A stretch of 64,000 nt of DNA from a virus. The DNA lies in IMG/VR virus record IMGVR_UViG_3300005613_000015, positions 1 through 64,000 of that record, one strand, 5' to 3'. Positions 26,999 through 36,174 of the stretch are shown in pieces. A program made the translations under genes and the position numbers. The stretch's first letter is position 1. Each line of letters starts with the position of its first letter. The notes under the pieces are model-generated. The model had not been told where the DNA came from, ran no database searches, and saw only the letters and a list, made by a program, of their open reading frames with translations.

Positions 26999-29830
26999 AT
27001 GTCTAGGATTGGTTACAGAACGACTGCGCCCGCACAGGTATTTTTATCCTTTAACTATGAAGCGTTATTGGACACGGGTGCGGGTATAAGTAATTATGAT
27101 GACCCTCTGAACCTGAAGGATACTTTTTTATCCTTTGAGTACACCCCCGCAAACACTCCGAATGCACAGGGTAGTCACATTAAGATTGTTCTGATTAACC
27201 CGAATACAAATATTGAAAAGCTTCTATTCTCAAAGTATGCCGCATTTACTCCAAGAGCTTGGAAGTCGCAAGATGAGGTGTTTCAAGAGCTTCGCGAGAA
27301 TAGCCGAAAACTAGACACAGCGTACATTCGCTGGGGTTACGTATCTGACGACCCAGATGACGCTACAAAAGATAAAACAGCTTTATCGCATATCCATAGA
27401 ATTCATCTCATTGAGATTGATTACGATATTAACAGCAATCAAGATAGACTTGTTACTCTACGCTTCTCGGACTCCTTTGATACTTTCCTGAGAGGTTATA
27501 TAAAATCTAACATAGAATTACCTCCATTCTCGGTTACTTTAACTGACAACGACAATAAGCTGCGTAAGATTAGTGATGTGGTAGGTGAAAGGCTTCTAAA
27601 TGTGCTTGGCATGGCGGACGGGTATGAGTTTGTAAACAACATGTCCAGCGCGCACAGAGATTCTTTAGACGAAGCTTTACGAGGAGCTTTAGCGACTCTT
27701 ACAAATAAAGAGCTTGATTCGGTTCCATCACTTGCAGGTAAGCAAATGCCCTCACTGGTTGATATGCCGCTTGTTCTTGCCCCCCAAGAAAATGTTAATG
27801 ATGACGACGTAAAAAATACATTATCCGCATATCAGAAGTTTTTGCACTTTTTAGGAGGGTCTTTACGAGTTCCTACAGAAGATGGTGATGCGATTGCAAC
27901 TGTTGATGGGGAGTCTGTTGAGCTTACAAAGATTCCAGAACCGCAGCCTTCTTTAAATTCTGAGGGAGTAGAAAATGCAGGAACTTTAGATAACCCGAAC
28001 ACAAAAGCAGCCAGCCAGGCTAAGGTCGCGGCAACTGCTGACCCAGACGAAAAACATCATGTATATTTTGAATCAATAGGATTTCATCATATTGACAAGA
28101 ATCCATATTCTCGATATCCAGGAGGAAACCCTGATGAAACCCCCTACTCCGCGCCTTTTAAATACTTGTATTTTTTATGTACGTATGATTCTGAAACAGG
28201 TATTAAAACCAAGTTTACTTTAGACGAGCTTAGACAAATGTACGGGGATATGGTTAGCCCGTACGGACCAGCAGGGCAGACCAACAATCAGAATTATAAA
28301 TACATGTTCATTAATCAGCCAGCCTACAACGCTTCAAAAAAAGAGGAGGGCGGCTTCTGGTGGTGGTCGGATAGTGCAGAGAAGGCTCAAGAAAAGTTTA
28401 TTGCATATAATGCAGACGGTGATAAGATGATATCATATGGTGCAGCCCGTGCCCAGCTTTGGACGACGATTCAATTGCTTGAAGCAAGATACGCTGAAGC
28501 TGCCGCCCCTGTTGAAGATGTCGAACATGCAGCCGCAGTACAAGATACGTCCGAAGCGTATGAAGAATCAGGAGGGCAAAAAGAAAAATCCCCAGTCCCT
28601 GCGGCTGAAAAAAAATACACCGCTCTTTTTGAGAATCAAGGAAATCCCATTCAGATTCTGGGTTCGCTCGTCGGAATGTTAAATGAGTCTATTCTCAGGT
28701 ATGGCTCTTCTAAACTTCTCACCTACGCAAGATTTGAGTATGCGAATATACCTCCTGACCGACGAGAGGATTTTACTAAGGCTATCGGGCATTCCCTGAA
28801 CTTTGAGAGTTATGATGGCGTATTCGTTCTTGGCGATTCGGATGAGCTTGAAAAGTTGACCGAGGCTTTCTCTGAACCTATTAAATCTTTCGCAATTCAG
28901 GTTGCAGAGGACCAGAAAAGGTTGTCTCTGGCTAGTGGGTTCTCAAAGAGAAAGGATAATATTATTACAGGGCTTTCGTTTCGGCAAGATAATGCCAAGA
29001 TGTATACTGCCTTAAGAATGGCACCTTCCTTCAAACAAAAACTGTATGTAGTAGGAAAACGGTTTGAGAGTAAGGAGTACCGAGATACTATTGCACAAGC
29101 AGTTTATTTTGATTGGGGCGCGTTGAATGGTGCTAACAACCAACCGAGCGACTCCTCAAAATCAGATGTAGATGCACGTTCAGTCCCTCCCGACGCCTTC
29201 GCTGATGATGTTATTGAACACAATCTAAAGGCCGCGCTAAGCTATTCTGATACGAATAATGGAGATAGCCAGAACCCAGACATCCCGAAACTTACAAAAG
29301 AAATAAAAGAGGATTTAAAGTTCATTCTTGATAATAGCTTTATGGATATATTCTTTCCTTTAAAGGACGGTAGCCAAAGCCAAGTAAGCGTTAAATCAAA
29401 TAGTGGAGAAGACGAGTTAGTTTCTACAAAAAAAATTCCATTTTATCGCACGATAGGAGCCTCCCCCCTAGCTGCACTTACTTCCAAAACAAAAAGCGAA
29501 GATGAAGAGAAAGCACTTCTTTATGCAGCAAAAATGCAAGCTTTAAGTCAGTTACAAAATACTATAACTGATGTAGAAATAACAACTTTAGGAGTGCCTG
29601 AGCTAGACCTATTACCACAAGAAATGGCAACTAGAAAAGTTGCTTTGTGGGTAGCAGAACCAAGGTCTCCTGGAGAGTATAATTGGATTACTGGAACATA
29701 TACAATACAAAATCTTTCCCATAAAATTGACGAGTCTGGATACACAAGTAGTTTTACCATGTACCCGTGGAGACCTCAAATTTCTGAGGATTTAGTAAAA
29801 CACCAAACAGCATTTTTGAGCGATGATTAG
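26999..29830 (+). CDS. baseplate hub protein, gp27-like, with large insert (943 aa)
   Basis: N-terminal 220 residues read like a tail hub domain (SFEYTPANTPN, DRLVTLRFSDSFDTFLRGYIKS) and the C-terminal 130 carry GEYNWITGTYTIQNLSHKI and SSFTMYPWRPQIS, typical closing strands of gp27/gpD-type hubs. Between them lie about 550 residues with acidic and Pro/Glu-rich stretches, a clear insertion compared with T4 gp27 (391 aa). It lies directly before, and overlaps by eight bases, the gp5-like spike gene, as expected for the hub-spike pair. No catalytic domain recognised in the insert. Confidence 0.65.
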   Translation: MSRIGYRTTAPAQVFLSFNYEALLDTGAGISNYDDPLNLKDTFLSFEYTPANTPNAQGSHIKIVLINPNTNIEKLLFSKYAAFTPRAWKSQDEVFQELRENSRKLDTAYIRWGYVSDDPDDATKDKTALSHIHRIHLIEIDYDINSNQDRLVTLRFSDSFDTFLRGYIKSNIELPPFSVTLTDNDNKLRKISDVVGERLLNVLGMADGYEFVNNMSSAHRDSLDEALRGALATLTNKELDSVPSLAGKQMPSLVDMPLVLAPQENVNDDDVKNTLSAYQKFLHFLGGSLRVPTEDGDAIATVDGESVELTKIPEPQPSLNSEGVENAGTLDNPNTKAASQAKVAATADPDEKHHVYFESIGFHHIDKNPYSRYPGGNPDETPYSAPFKYLYFLCTYDSETGIKTKFTLDELRQMYGDMVSPYGPAGQTNNQNYKYMFINQPAYNASKKEEGGFWWWSDSAEKAQEKFIAYNADGDKMISYGAARAQLWTTIQLLEARYAEAAAPVEDVEHAAAVQDTSEAYEESGGQKEKSPVPAAEKKYTALFENQGNPIQILGSLVGMLNESILRYGSSKLLTYARFEYANIPPDRREDFTKAIGHSLNFESYDGVFVLGDSDELEKLTEAFSEPIKSFAIQVAEDQKRLSLASGFSKRKDNIITGLSFRQDNAKMYTALRMAPSFKQKLYVVGKRFESKEYRDTIAQAVYFDWGALNGANNQPSDSSKSDVDARSVPPDAFADDVIEHNLKAALSYSDTNNGDSQNPDIPKLTKEIKEDLKFILDNSFMDIFFPLKDGSQSQVSVKSNSGEDELVSTKKIPFYRTIGASPLAALTSKTKSEDEEKALLYAAKMQALSQLQNTITDVEITTLGVPELDLLPQEMATRKVALWVAEPRSPGEYNWITGTYTIQNLSHKIDESGYTSSFTMYPWRPQISEDLVKHQTAFLSDD

Positions 29831-31001
29831 AGTTGGACGAGTAGTAGAATCTAAAGACCCTCTTGCTGCGGGATGTATCAGAGTAATTCCCTTGGATGCT
29901 CAAGGGACTACGGCTGATTTTGTATGCGCACCCTGCACGCCGAATCTTGGTGGTGGTACAGGATTCCTATCCGTTCCAGGTCCAGGCACCGCTGTACTAT
30001 TCGTACACCTAAAGGAGTTCTCGTACACGCTTGCAGGGGGCGATAACCATAGCTACAATTATGTGTGGCTAGGTGCTCTTGGAGAACAGATTGTTAGCGA
30101 GAAAGGAAGACACCCGCACGGTGCGGATAAGAACGCGGCTGAAAATTGGGATACCTCACAAAGAACAGCCCAGCAAGGAGTCGTTTTAGATACAGGAATA
30201 CCTGAGCCTGATAGAGTTTATGGAAGTAATTTCTATCCCGAGGTTGATATTTGGAAACATCGAAACGGACATAAAATTCTTTTAGCCCATAAAGTAGCCC
30301 TTGATGGAGTAAACGATGATTGCATTTTAGTGCAAGCTCGCTCAGGAAAGAGAATTCACATTGATGACCAAGCCCCTGTTTCTACGGGGGGTGGGGATAG
30401 AATTACAATATGTGACGAAAAAGCCGATAGTACGAGAAATGCAAATCGCATCGAGTTGATTACTTCGAATGATAAACTTGAAGTAGAAACGTTTAGGGAC
30501 CAAGAATACATTTCTAACAAAGGACATCAAAACCATACAATCCTTCATCAGAGTTCAGGACATCAACGTCGCGATAATATGGGAAGCGGCGATATTCTTG
30601 ATACTGTACACCAAGGAAATTATCAGGTTATTGCGAAAAAGAATGTAACTGATATTGCTGAGGAGGAGGATATTCTATACCAAGCCAAGAAAGGCGATAT
30701 TACGATTACGGCAACCCAGGGGAGCATCCTGGAAAATGCCATGACGGAGATTAAAATTCAGGTCATGGGCACTACGATTACCGTCACCCCTACAAGCGTA
30801 TCAGTAGATGCGACCGCAGACATTACTTTGAATGCTCCTTCGATTACATTAAATTCGTCGGAATTTACTGTAAACTCTCCTGCAATGTCGTTTAATGGAG
30901 TCGCATCTCTTTCGCCAACACCATATGGCACTAGTGTTCTTAACACTCACACGCACATCTCCGCGGGCTCCGGCAATTCTACGTCAGAACCTAATACCTG
31001 A
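29823..31001 (+). CDS. 5: baseplate central spike, gp5-like without lysozyme (392 aa)
   Basis: Membrane-piercing tip of the tail. The N-terminal OB-fold is clear (IRVGRVVESKDPLAAGCIRV, FLSVPGPGTAVLFV, YVWLGALG). The C-terminal beta-helix prism has the usual short-period repeats (ITLNAPSITLNSSEFTVNSP). The end LNTHTHISAG has HxH residues like those binding iron at the tip of P2-type spikes. Compared with T4 gp5 (575 aa) the lysozyme domain is absent. Overlaps the hub stop by eight bases. Confidence 0.88.
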   Translation: MIRVGRVVESKDPLAAGCIRVIPLDAQGTTADFVCAPCTPNLGGGTGFLSVPGPGTAVLFVHLKEFSYTLAGGDNHSYNYVWLGALGEQIVSEKGRHPHGADKNAAENWDTSQRTAQQGVVLDTGIPEPDRVYGSNFYPEVDIWKHRNGHKILLAHKVALDGVNDDCILVQARSGKRIHIDDQAPVSTGGGDRITICDEKADSTRNANRIELITSNDKLEVETFRDQEYISNKGHQNHTILHQSSGHQRRDNMGSGDILDTVHQGNYQVIAKKNVTDIAEEEDILYQAKKGDITITATQGSILENAMTEIKIQVMGTTITVTPTSVSVDATADITLNAPSITLNSSEFTVNSPAMSFNGVASLSPTPYGTSVLNTHTHISAGSGNSTSEPNT

Positions 31002-31035
31002 TATATATTATTATGAAAGATAGGAGTTTGATGGC

Positions 31036-34000
31036 GTGATTTCTCTTGATACTTTAAAAATGTTACCTTCGACTGCATTAGCGTCGATATCTGACCATTT
31101 CACGGCAGTAGCTCAAGATGCGGCGGCTGAACTGTCTTCGGCTAAAGCACGGGTAGACCGTCTTCTAGGCTACGTTGAAGTTGCAACTACAGAAGGCGGT
31201 ATTGTTGTTACCAAACTGAAAAACTTTGCGGCTGGCGCTGCTAAATACGGGGCTTTTGCGGCAGCAGCTTACTCTGCCGTAAACACTGCCAAAACTCTTC
31301 TAGATGGCGGGCAAGACCCCTATGAGCCTGGTTCTTTACCAGACGACACCATAGCCGATGCAGAAACCTTAGACACCGCTTCAGCCGAAATCAGTACGGA
31401 GCTTCCAAAACCAAACCCTGCTCAATCCGCCATAACGCAGTTAGAATTAGACGCAGCCTCGAATAAAATTACGGCGGCCCAAAACGCGCTTGCTGAGGCG
31501 CTTCAACAGCGTGACCAAGTGAATTCAGTTCTAGCAAAAAGAGCCAGCGGAGAATTGCCAGAACCAAAAGTTAATGTTTCTAAGTTGGCTGAGGCTGTTG
31601 AAAATATTATCAATGGACTTACAGGATACTCTGAAGAAGATAAGAATGTTATTCGCCAGGCAATTGAAAATGCAGCCGCAGTAAACTTAGATAACTTTGA
31701 AAAATATGTACAGGATAGATTAGCTATTCCTTACGCTAGAAACAAAGCGGCTTTAAATATTATTAAAGCCCAGCTTCGTGGAGAAGAGGAGGAAGTAGAG
31801 CCGGACGCTATATTTGATACGGTATACGGACCTCCTATCTCGCAGTCGGGTCGCTTTATTTTATCTGAGGATGGTATTTATTATGATTCCCGTACAGGAA
31901 GTATTCCTTATATTACTGCGCAAAAAATAGATGCACGTTCTTGGGAACTTCGATACGCTGCGAACCGAGGAGGTAAGGGTCAGCTATATTCATCAGGCCG
32001 TATAAATCGCTTTGCCGATACAATTCTATCTGATGATTATAAAAATGAAACGGGAGATGTGCATTTGTTTTATGAACACGATGATGTTCTACAAAACATG
32101 GTTAGCGATAGAGACCTTCAGATTCAGGACGTTTCTGCCAAGATTCAAACCCTGATAGATGAAGGGTACGCTGCATCCTCTGCTATTATAAGAAACTATG
32201 AAGAGAGCTACGCAGCAGTCGCACATACGTATGATAGGAAAATCAAGAAAAGAAAAAAGCAGCTACAGATTGCTGCGCTTTTTGGTCCTTTCGGAATTAC
32301 AAAAGAGGATGCTTTAGTAGGGCCACATAAATTCTACCGAGAGATATCTGTACAGCAAATCAATGTGCCCGATTCTTTATGTGGTTTTGAAGATAAGGTA
32401 ATTGAGATTGATTTTTCAAAAGCCGAACATTTATCTTCAGTTGAATATATCCCGAGAATTCCTGTAAATGATTTTTCATATCTAAAGGACATTGGTTTAA
32501 TCCCAGAGCTTGAACTTCAAAAAGAGATAACTCTAAATTCTTCGGATTTAGACGACACTACAGCACCTCTTGTTCCAACGTATATTACGGCAGGAACTCA
32601 ACCTACTTATGATGCATTCCCCGAGCTTGCAGTCTCTCCTTACGGAACGGCAGACTGGATTACTACCTCTGGAGATACCGACACCTCCACGGTTGTTTCT
32701 AGTACGGTGTCTGGAATTGTACCTTACTTACGCACTCTTGATGATTCGATTGCTACAGATGGGTTAGTTGTTTGTTATAACTTTTTAGAAGCGTCAGCAG
32801 CAGTTGAGCCGAGTTCAAATATTTTTGGTATTAGGAATTATGCCGATACTGGAACTGCGCTTAATGCGAAACTCGTAGGCGCTGCTAGTGCTATTTTTAT
32901 ATCGGGAATTAGTATTCCTTATCTTGGAGGTACTCTCTATAAGCCAGGGCTTAAGTACGGAGCAAAATATGCTTATTTACCGCAAGGGTCTTATGTAAGG
33001 CTGCCGAATAATTATAAGAATGGCAAGGCATATCCTTCAACACAACCGTTAGATGATTTGATGTATAATCCTAACGGATGGTCTATGGAATTTTGGGCGC
33101 ATGTCCCTAACTTATCAGCCAATCTGAACACCGCTCACAGGTATCGTATTGTAGCTGCAAATGAGAATTGTGGAGAGGCTTTAGACCCAACACAAACACC
33201 AGGTATTTTTGCAGACCCGGTTGCAAACAACCCTTCAATAGGTTCTCAAAAGAGGACAAAAGGAATGATTATAGGCTGGCGCGATAGAGGCGACCCAGGG
33301 ACTGCGAATGCAAGCGGGTTAGAGTTTGTTGTCCTTCCAACTCTAGCACAGAATGACCAAGTATGGGGAAAGAGTATTGTGATTGCTGAGTCAGTCTCAG
33401 GGCAAGGTGCTGATGCTGGTTGTAGGCAAGAATTAGGGTTTAAAGTAGATGTAAGCCTCTCTACTAACTCTGGATTTACTATCTCGGCTGCCGATAGCAG
33501 TTTTGCTTATTATAGTATTGTATGCGACCATACATTAAATTCCATTACATTATTTGTAAACGGAGAGTTTTTAACATCCTCGGTTTGTAGTGATGCCTTT
33601 AAAGTAAAGGAAGGCAAGCCGCTACGAATTCCTTCTAAGATAGGTCCTGGGCATTACCATTCATCTTCTATTAATGGTTTATTTGAAAGTCTTTATACAG
33701 GAAATTTACCTGATACTCCTATCTTTACCCCGTGGGTTCTAGGGGGAGGGTTTTCCGATGGTATTACGGATTCTCCCTTCACATCCACTGCAAGTCTTAA
33801 CACTACGCTACCTGGATTCTTAGGTACTAACACCAACACCTCCTATTATCAAGAAGGTCTTGACGCTGGGTTAGGTCCTTACGGACAGCATACTAACGGA
33901 GCCGTGCCAGGATTAGGCGGTTATGATAAAACAGGAGTTTCATACGACATCGCAAGGTCTAGTCTAGAAGGGTATATCGGAAGTTTTAAGATGTATTCAA

Positions 34001-34089
34001 AACCCCTATCTATAGATGAGATTACTAGAAATTATAACGCACAAAGACCATATTTTTCTGGTATCCAAGTTCCTAAAGTATTACTCTAA
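31036..34089 (+). CDS. large baseplate/tail protein with LamG-like domain (1017 aa)
   Basis: Residues 1-420 are helical with many Ala (a coiled rod-like region; ENAAAVNLDNFEKYVQ, AALNIIKAQLRG). From about 575 the chain has the phrase DGLVVCYNFLE, WSMEFWAHVPN and YSIVCDHTLNSITLFVNGEF, the order of a concanavalin A/LamG-type carbohydrate-binding domain, ending with GSFKMYSKPLSIDEITRNYNAQ, the usual closing segment of such domains. Host-glycan binding is a reasonable guess. Start GTG at 31036, nine bases after AGGAG; the ATG at 31031 is out of frame. One-base overlap with the next gene. Confidence 0.6.
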   Translation: MISLDTLKMLPSTALASISDHFTAVAQDAAAELSSAKARVDRLLGYVEVATTEGGIVVTKLKNFAAGAAKYGAFAAAAYSAVNTAKTLLDGGQDPYEPGSLPDDTIADAETLDTASAEISTELPKPNPAQSAITQLELDAASNKITAAQNALAEALQQRDQVNSVLAKRASGELPEPKVNVSKLAEAVENIINGLTGYSEEDKNVIRQAIENAAAVNLDNFEKYVQDRLAIPYARNKAALNIIKAQLRGEEEEVEPDAIFDTVYGPPISQSGRFILSEDGIYYDSRTGSIPYITAQKIDARSWELRYAANRGGKGQLYSSGRINRFADTILSDDYKNETGDVHLFYEHDDVLQNMVSDRDLQIQDVSAKIQTLIDEGYAASSAIIRNYEESYAAVAHTYDRKIKKRKKQLQIAALFGPFGITKEDALVGPHKFYREISVQQINVPDSLCGFEDKVIEIDFSKAEHLSSVEYIPRIPVNDFSYLKDIGLIPELELQKEITLNSSDLDDTTAPLVPTYITAGTQPTYDAFPELAVSPYGTADWITTSGDTDTSTVVSSTVSGIVPYLRTLDDSIATDGLVVCYNFLEASAAVEPSSNIFGIRNYADTGTALNAKLVGAASAIFISGISIPYLGGTLYKPGLKYGAKYAYLPQGSYVRLPNNYKNGKAYPSTQPLDDLMYNPNGWSMEFWAHVPNLSANLNTAHRYRIVAANENCGEALDPTQTPGIFADPVANNPSIGSQKRTKGMIIGWRDRGDPGTANASGLEFVVLPTLAQNDQVWGKSIVIAESVSGQGADAGCRQELGFKVDVSLSTNSGFTISAADSSFAYYSIVCDHTLNSITLFVNGEFLTSSVCSDAFKVKEGKPLRIPSKIGPGHYHSSSINGLFESLYTGNLPDTPIFTPWVLGGGFSDGITDSPFTSTASLNTTLPGFLGTNTNTSYYQEGLDAGLGPYGQHTNGAVPGLGGYDKTGVSYDIARSSLEGYIGSFKMYSKPLSIDEITRNYNAQRPYFSGIQVPKVLL

Positions 34090-34529
34090 TGTCTACCTAC
34101 GGCGACCTAACCTTCGATACAATTTCTAAAACAAGTACTGTAAAAGGATTACAGTACCCTGTAGACACAGCGAATACAGGAGGAATGTTCTCTAGAAGCT
34201 TTAATGAGCGTGCAATTCGAGACGGCTTATTACAACTGCTTTTAACCCAAAGAGGAGAGAGGCCGATGCGTCTGGATTATGGAACTACCTTAAGAACAGC
34301 TTGTTTTGAGCCATTGGACGGTGCATTACTAGACTCTTTACGAAAATCAATTTTAGCTGCAATTGCAAAGTACGAGCCTAGGATTGTAGTGCGGGATTTT
34401 CAAATTAAGTCGGATGATACAAACTCGCGCATTTTTCTCAAGATGGTTTTTTCAATCAAGAATAATGTCTTCTACACAGACCAAATCGCACTTACAGTAG
34501 ATTCAAAAGGAGTACAATTAAATGGTTAA
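34089..34529 (+). CDS. 25: baseplate wedge protein gp25 (146 aa)
   Basis: The gp25 signature is unmistakable: RDGLLQLLLTQRGERPMRLDYGT (in parts), RLDYGTTLRTACFEP and the following SLRKSILAAIAKYEPRI then a VRDFQIK strand. In T4, gp25 joins gp6 and gp53 at the wedge core and starts the sheath; the EPR core motif is present as EPR in KYEPRIVV. Slightly longer than T4 gp25 (132 aa). One-base overlap with the previous gene; eight-base overlap with gp6. Confidence 0.95.
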   Translation: MSTYGDLTFDTISKTSTVKGLQYPVDTANTGGMFSRSFNERAIRDGLLQLLLTQRGERPMRLDYGTTLRTACFEPLDGALLDSLRKSILAAIAKYEPRIVVRDFQIKSDDTNSRIFLKMVFSIKNNVFYTDQIALTVDSKGVQLNG

Positions 34530-36174
34530 TAATGTTCCTGGATATAACCCCGCGTTTGATGCCATTTACAATACAAGTGGTTTTAACGGGCAAGTAACGA
34601 CAGATTTTCTTCGTCTTGGTGGAATACCTGCGGCTCTGAGGAAGGACTTAATTGATTTTTCTACCGCAGACTTCGATGATTTTAAAGAAAGTTTTAATAA
34701 TTATGTAAAATCAGTTTACCCTGCGGATTACACTAATTTTATTGAATCTGATTTAGGGCAAATGCTTTCCGAGTTATTTGCTTATCTGGCTGCTGTACTG
34801 TCTTATAAGGCAGACGCCCTTGCACAAGAAAATTATTTAGCAACTGCTAAAACAAGCCAAGGTCTGATTAAATTGTTAGAATTAATCGGAATTGAAATTC
34901 GAGGTCCAATCCCTTCAAAAGCAACTGCTCAACTTACCCTACCTGCGGCAAACCCCGTATCAACTGGAGATACGGTAGAAATTCTTTTTGCTGATAGAAC
35001 TGTACAGACAGTCAGTACAAAAGACAATCTTCCTTTAACATACACGTTATACAAAGTTGATTCAAATGGTAATATAGACCAGACCAATTTACAAGCGTTA
35101 GAATTAACGGAGGACAATTTTACGGACGACCCTGCTAATTTAAAAAGCAATCTAGGAGACCTCGTTTTACTAGAAGGGCAGTTACAGCAAGTAACAGGAA
35201 CTTTCCAAACCGGAGTTGCTAACCAGACTATCGAACTTTCATTCCCCTCGGTAGTCGAAGGTAGTATAGTTGTTTCTGGCTCAGACGGATTATATACAGA
35301 AATTGAAAATATATGGTTTGCCTCTTCTACGGCAAAGGTATTCCAAAAAAAGTACAACGATGATTATTCCTGCCGCCTGATTTTTGGTGATGGGCAAGTA
35401 GGAAAATCCCCAGTCCCAGGAACCCCTTATACCGTATATTTTAGAACAGGAGGTGGCTTGAGAGGTAATGTCGTTTCTAACACATTATCAAAAACGGTTA
35501 CATGTAGATATACTCCTAGCGGTGGTTCCCTGACAGGCATTACTGCACAGTACGAGAATGTAAAAGCGGGAACTGGAGGGCAGGATGCTCAGTCATTAGA
35601 GGAGGCTCGCAGGTTTGGTCCGATGTGGTTTGCTACTCAGTACCGTGCTGTTACGGGACAAGACTATACGGCGTTTATCAATAAGTTTAGAAGCACGCTA
35701 GGGAAGACTGGTAAAGGTTTAGCGGTATTACGAGATAACGGTGCCGCAGGTAATATGATTGATTTGTATGTTCTACAAAAAGCTACAGATGCCCATTTAG
35801 AGCGAGCATCCTACGAATTCAAAAAAGAGCTTTTGGAGTATATGAATCAATATAAAATGCTTACTGATGAGCTTACCGTTGTGGATGGAATCGTGCGCAC
35901 AATGGATATCGTCTCTACTTTGTATATTGACCGTACACAAAGACTGTCTTCCGAAGACATCAAGCAGCGTATTGCAGAAAAAATCGTACAATTCTTTTCA
36001 CCGGATACGAGAGATTTTGGTAGCCCATTAATTCTATCCGAATTAATTAACTTTGTACTACAGGACCCGGGTGCGAGGTTCTTCTCGATTGATAACTATC
36101 CAAATGATGTTTATGTTGATTTTAATGAAATCATTCAGTTAAACAACATAGAGATTAACATTCAGTTTGTATAA
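34522..36174 (+). CDS. 6: baseplate wedge protein gp6 (550 aa)
   Basis: Forms the ring of heterodimers in the baseplate. Matches gp6/BaseJ layout: YPADYTNFIESDLGQMLSELFAYL (in parts: DLGQMLSELFAYLAAVLSYKAD, about 75-95), QENYLATAKTSQGL, LIFGDGQVGKSP, VYFRTGGGLRGNVV, GTGGQDAQSLEEARRFGP and TQYRAVTGQDYTAFI. T4 gp6 is 660 aa. Overlaps gp25 by eight bases and the next gene by one base; this is the standard 25-6-7 order. Confidence 0.93.
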   Translation: MVNNVPGYNPAFDAIYNTSGFNGQVTTDFLRLGGIPAALRKDLIDFSTADFDDFKESFNNYVKSVYPADYTNFIESDLGQMLSELFAYLAAVLSYKADALAQENYLATAKTSQGLIKLLELIGIEIRGPIPSKATAQLTLPAANPVSTGDTVEILFADRTVQTVSTKDNLPLTYTLYKVDSNGNIDQTNLQALELTEDNFTDDPANLKSNLGDLVLLEGQLQQVTGTFQTGVANQTIELSFPSVVEGSIVVSGSDGLYTEIENIWFASSTAKVFQKKYNDDYSCRLIFGDGQVGKSPVPGTPYTVYFRTGGGLRGNVVSNTLSKTVTCRYTPSGGSLTGITAQYENVKAGTGGQDAQSLEEARRFGPMWFATQYRAVTGQDYTAFINKFRSTLGKTGKGLAVLRDNGAAGNMIDLYVLQKATDAHLERASYEFKKELLEYMNQYKMLTDELTVVDGIVRTMDIVSTLYIDRTQRLSSEDIKQRIAEKIVQFFSPDTRDFGSPLILSELINFVLQDPGARFFSIDNYPNDVYVDFNEIIQLNNIEINIQFV

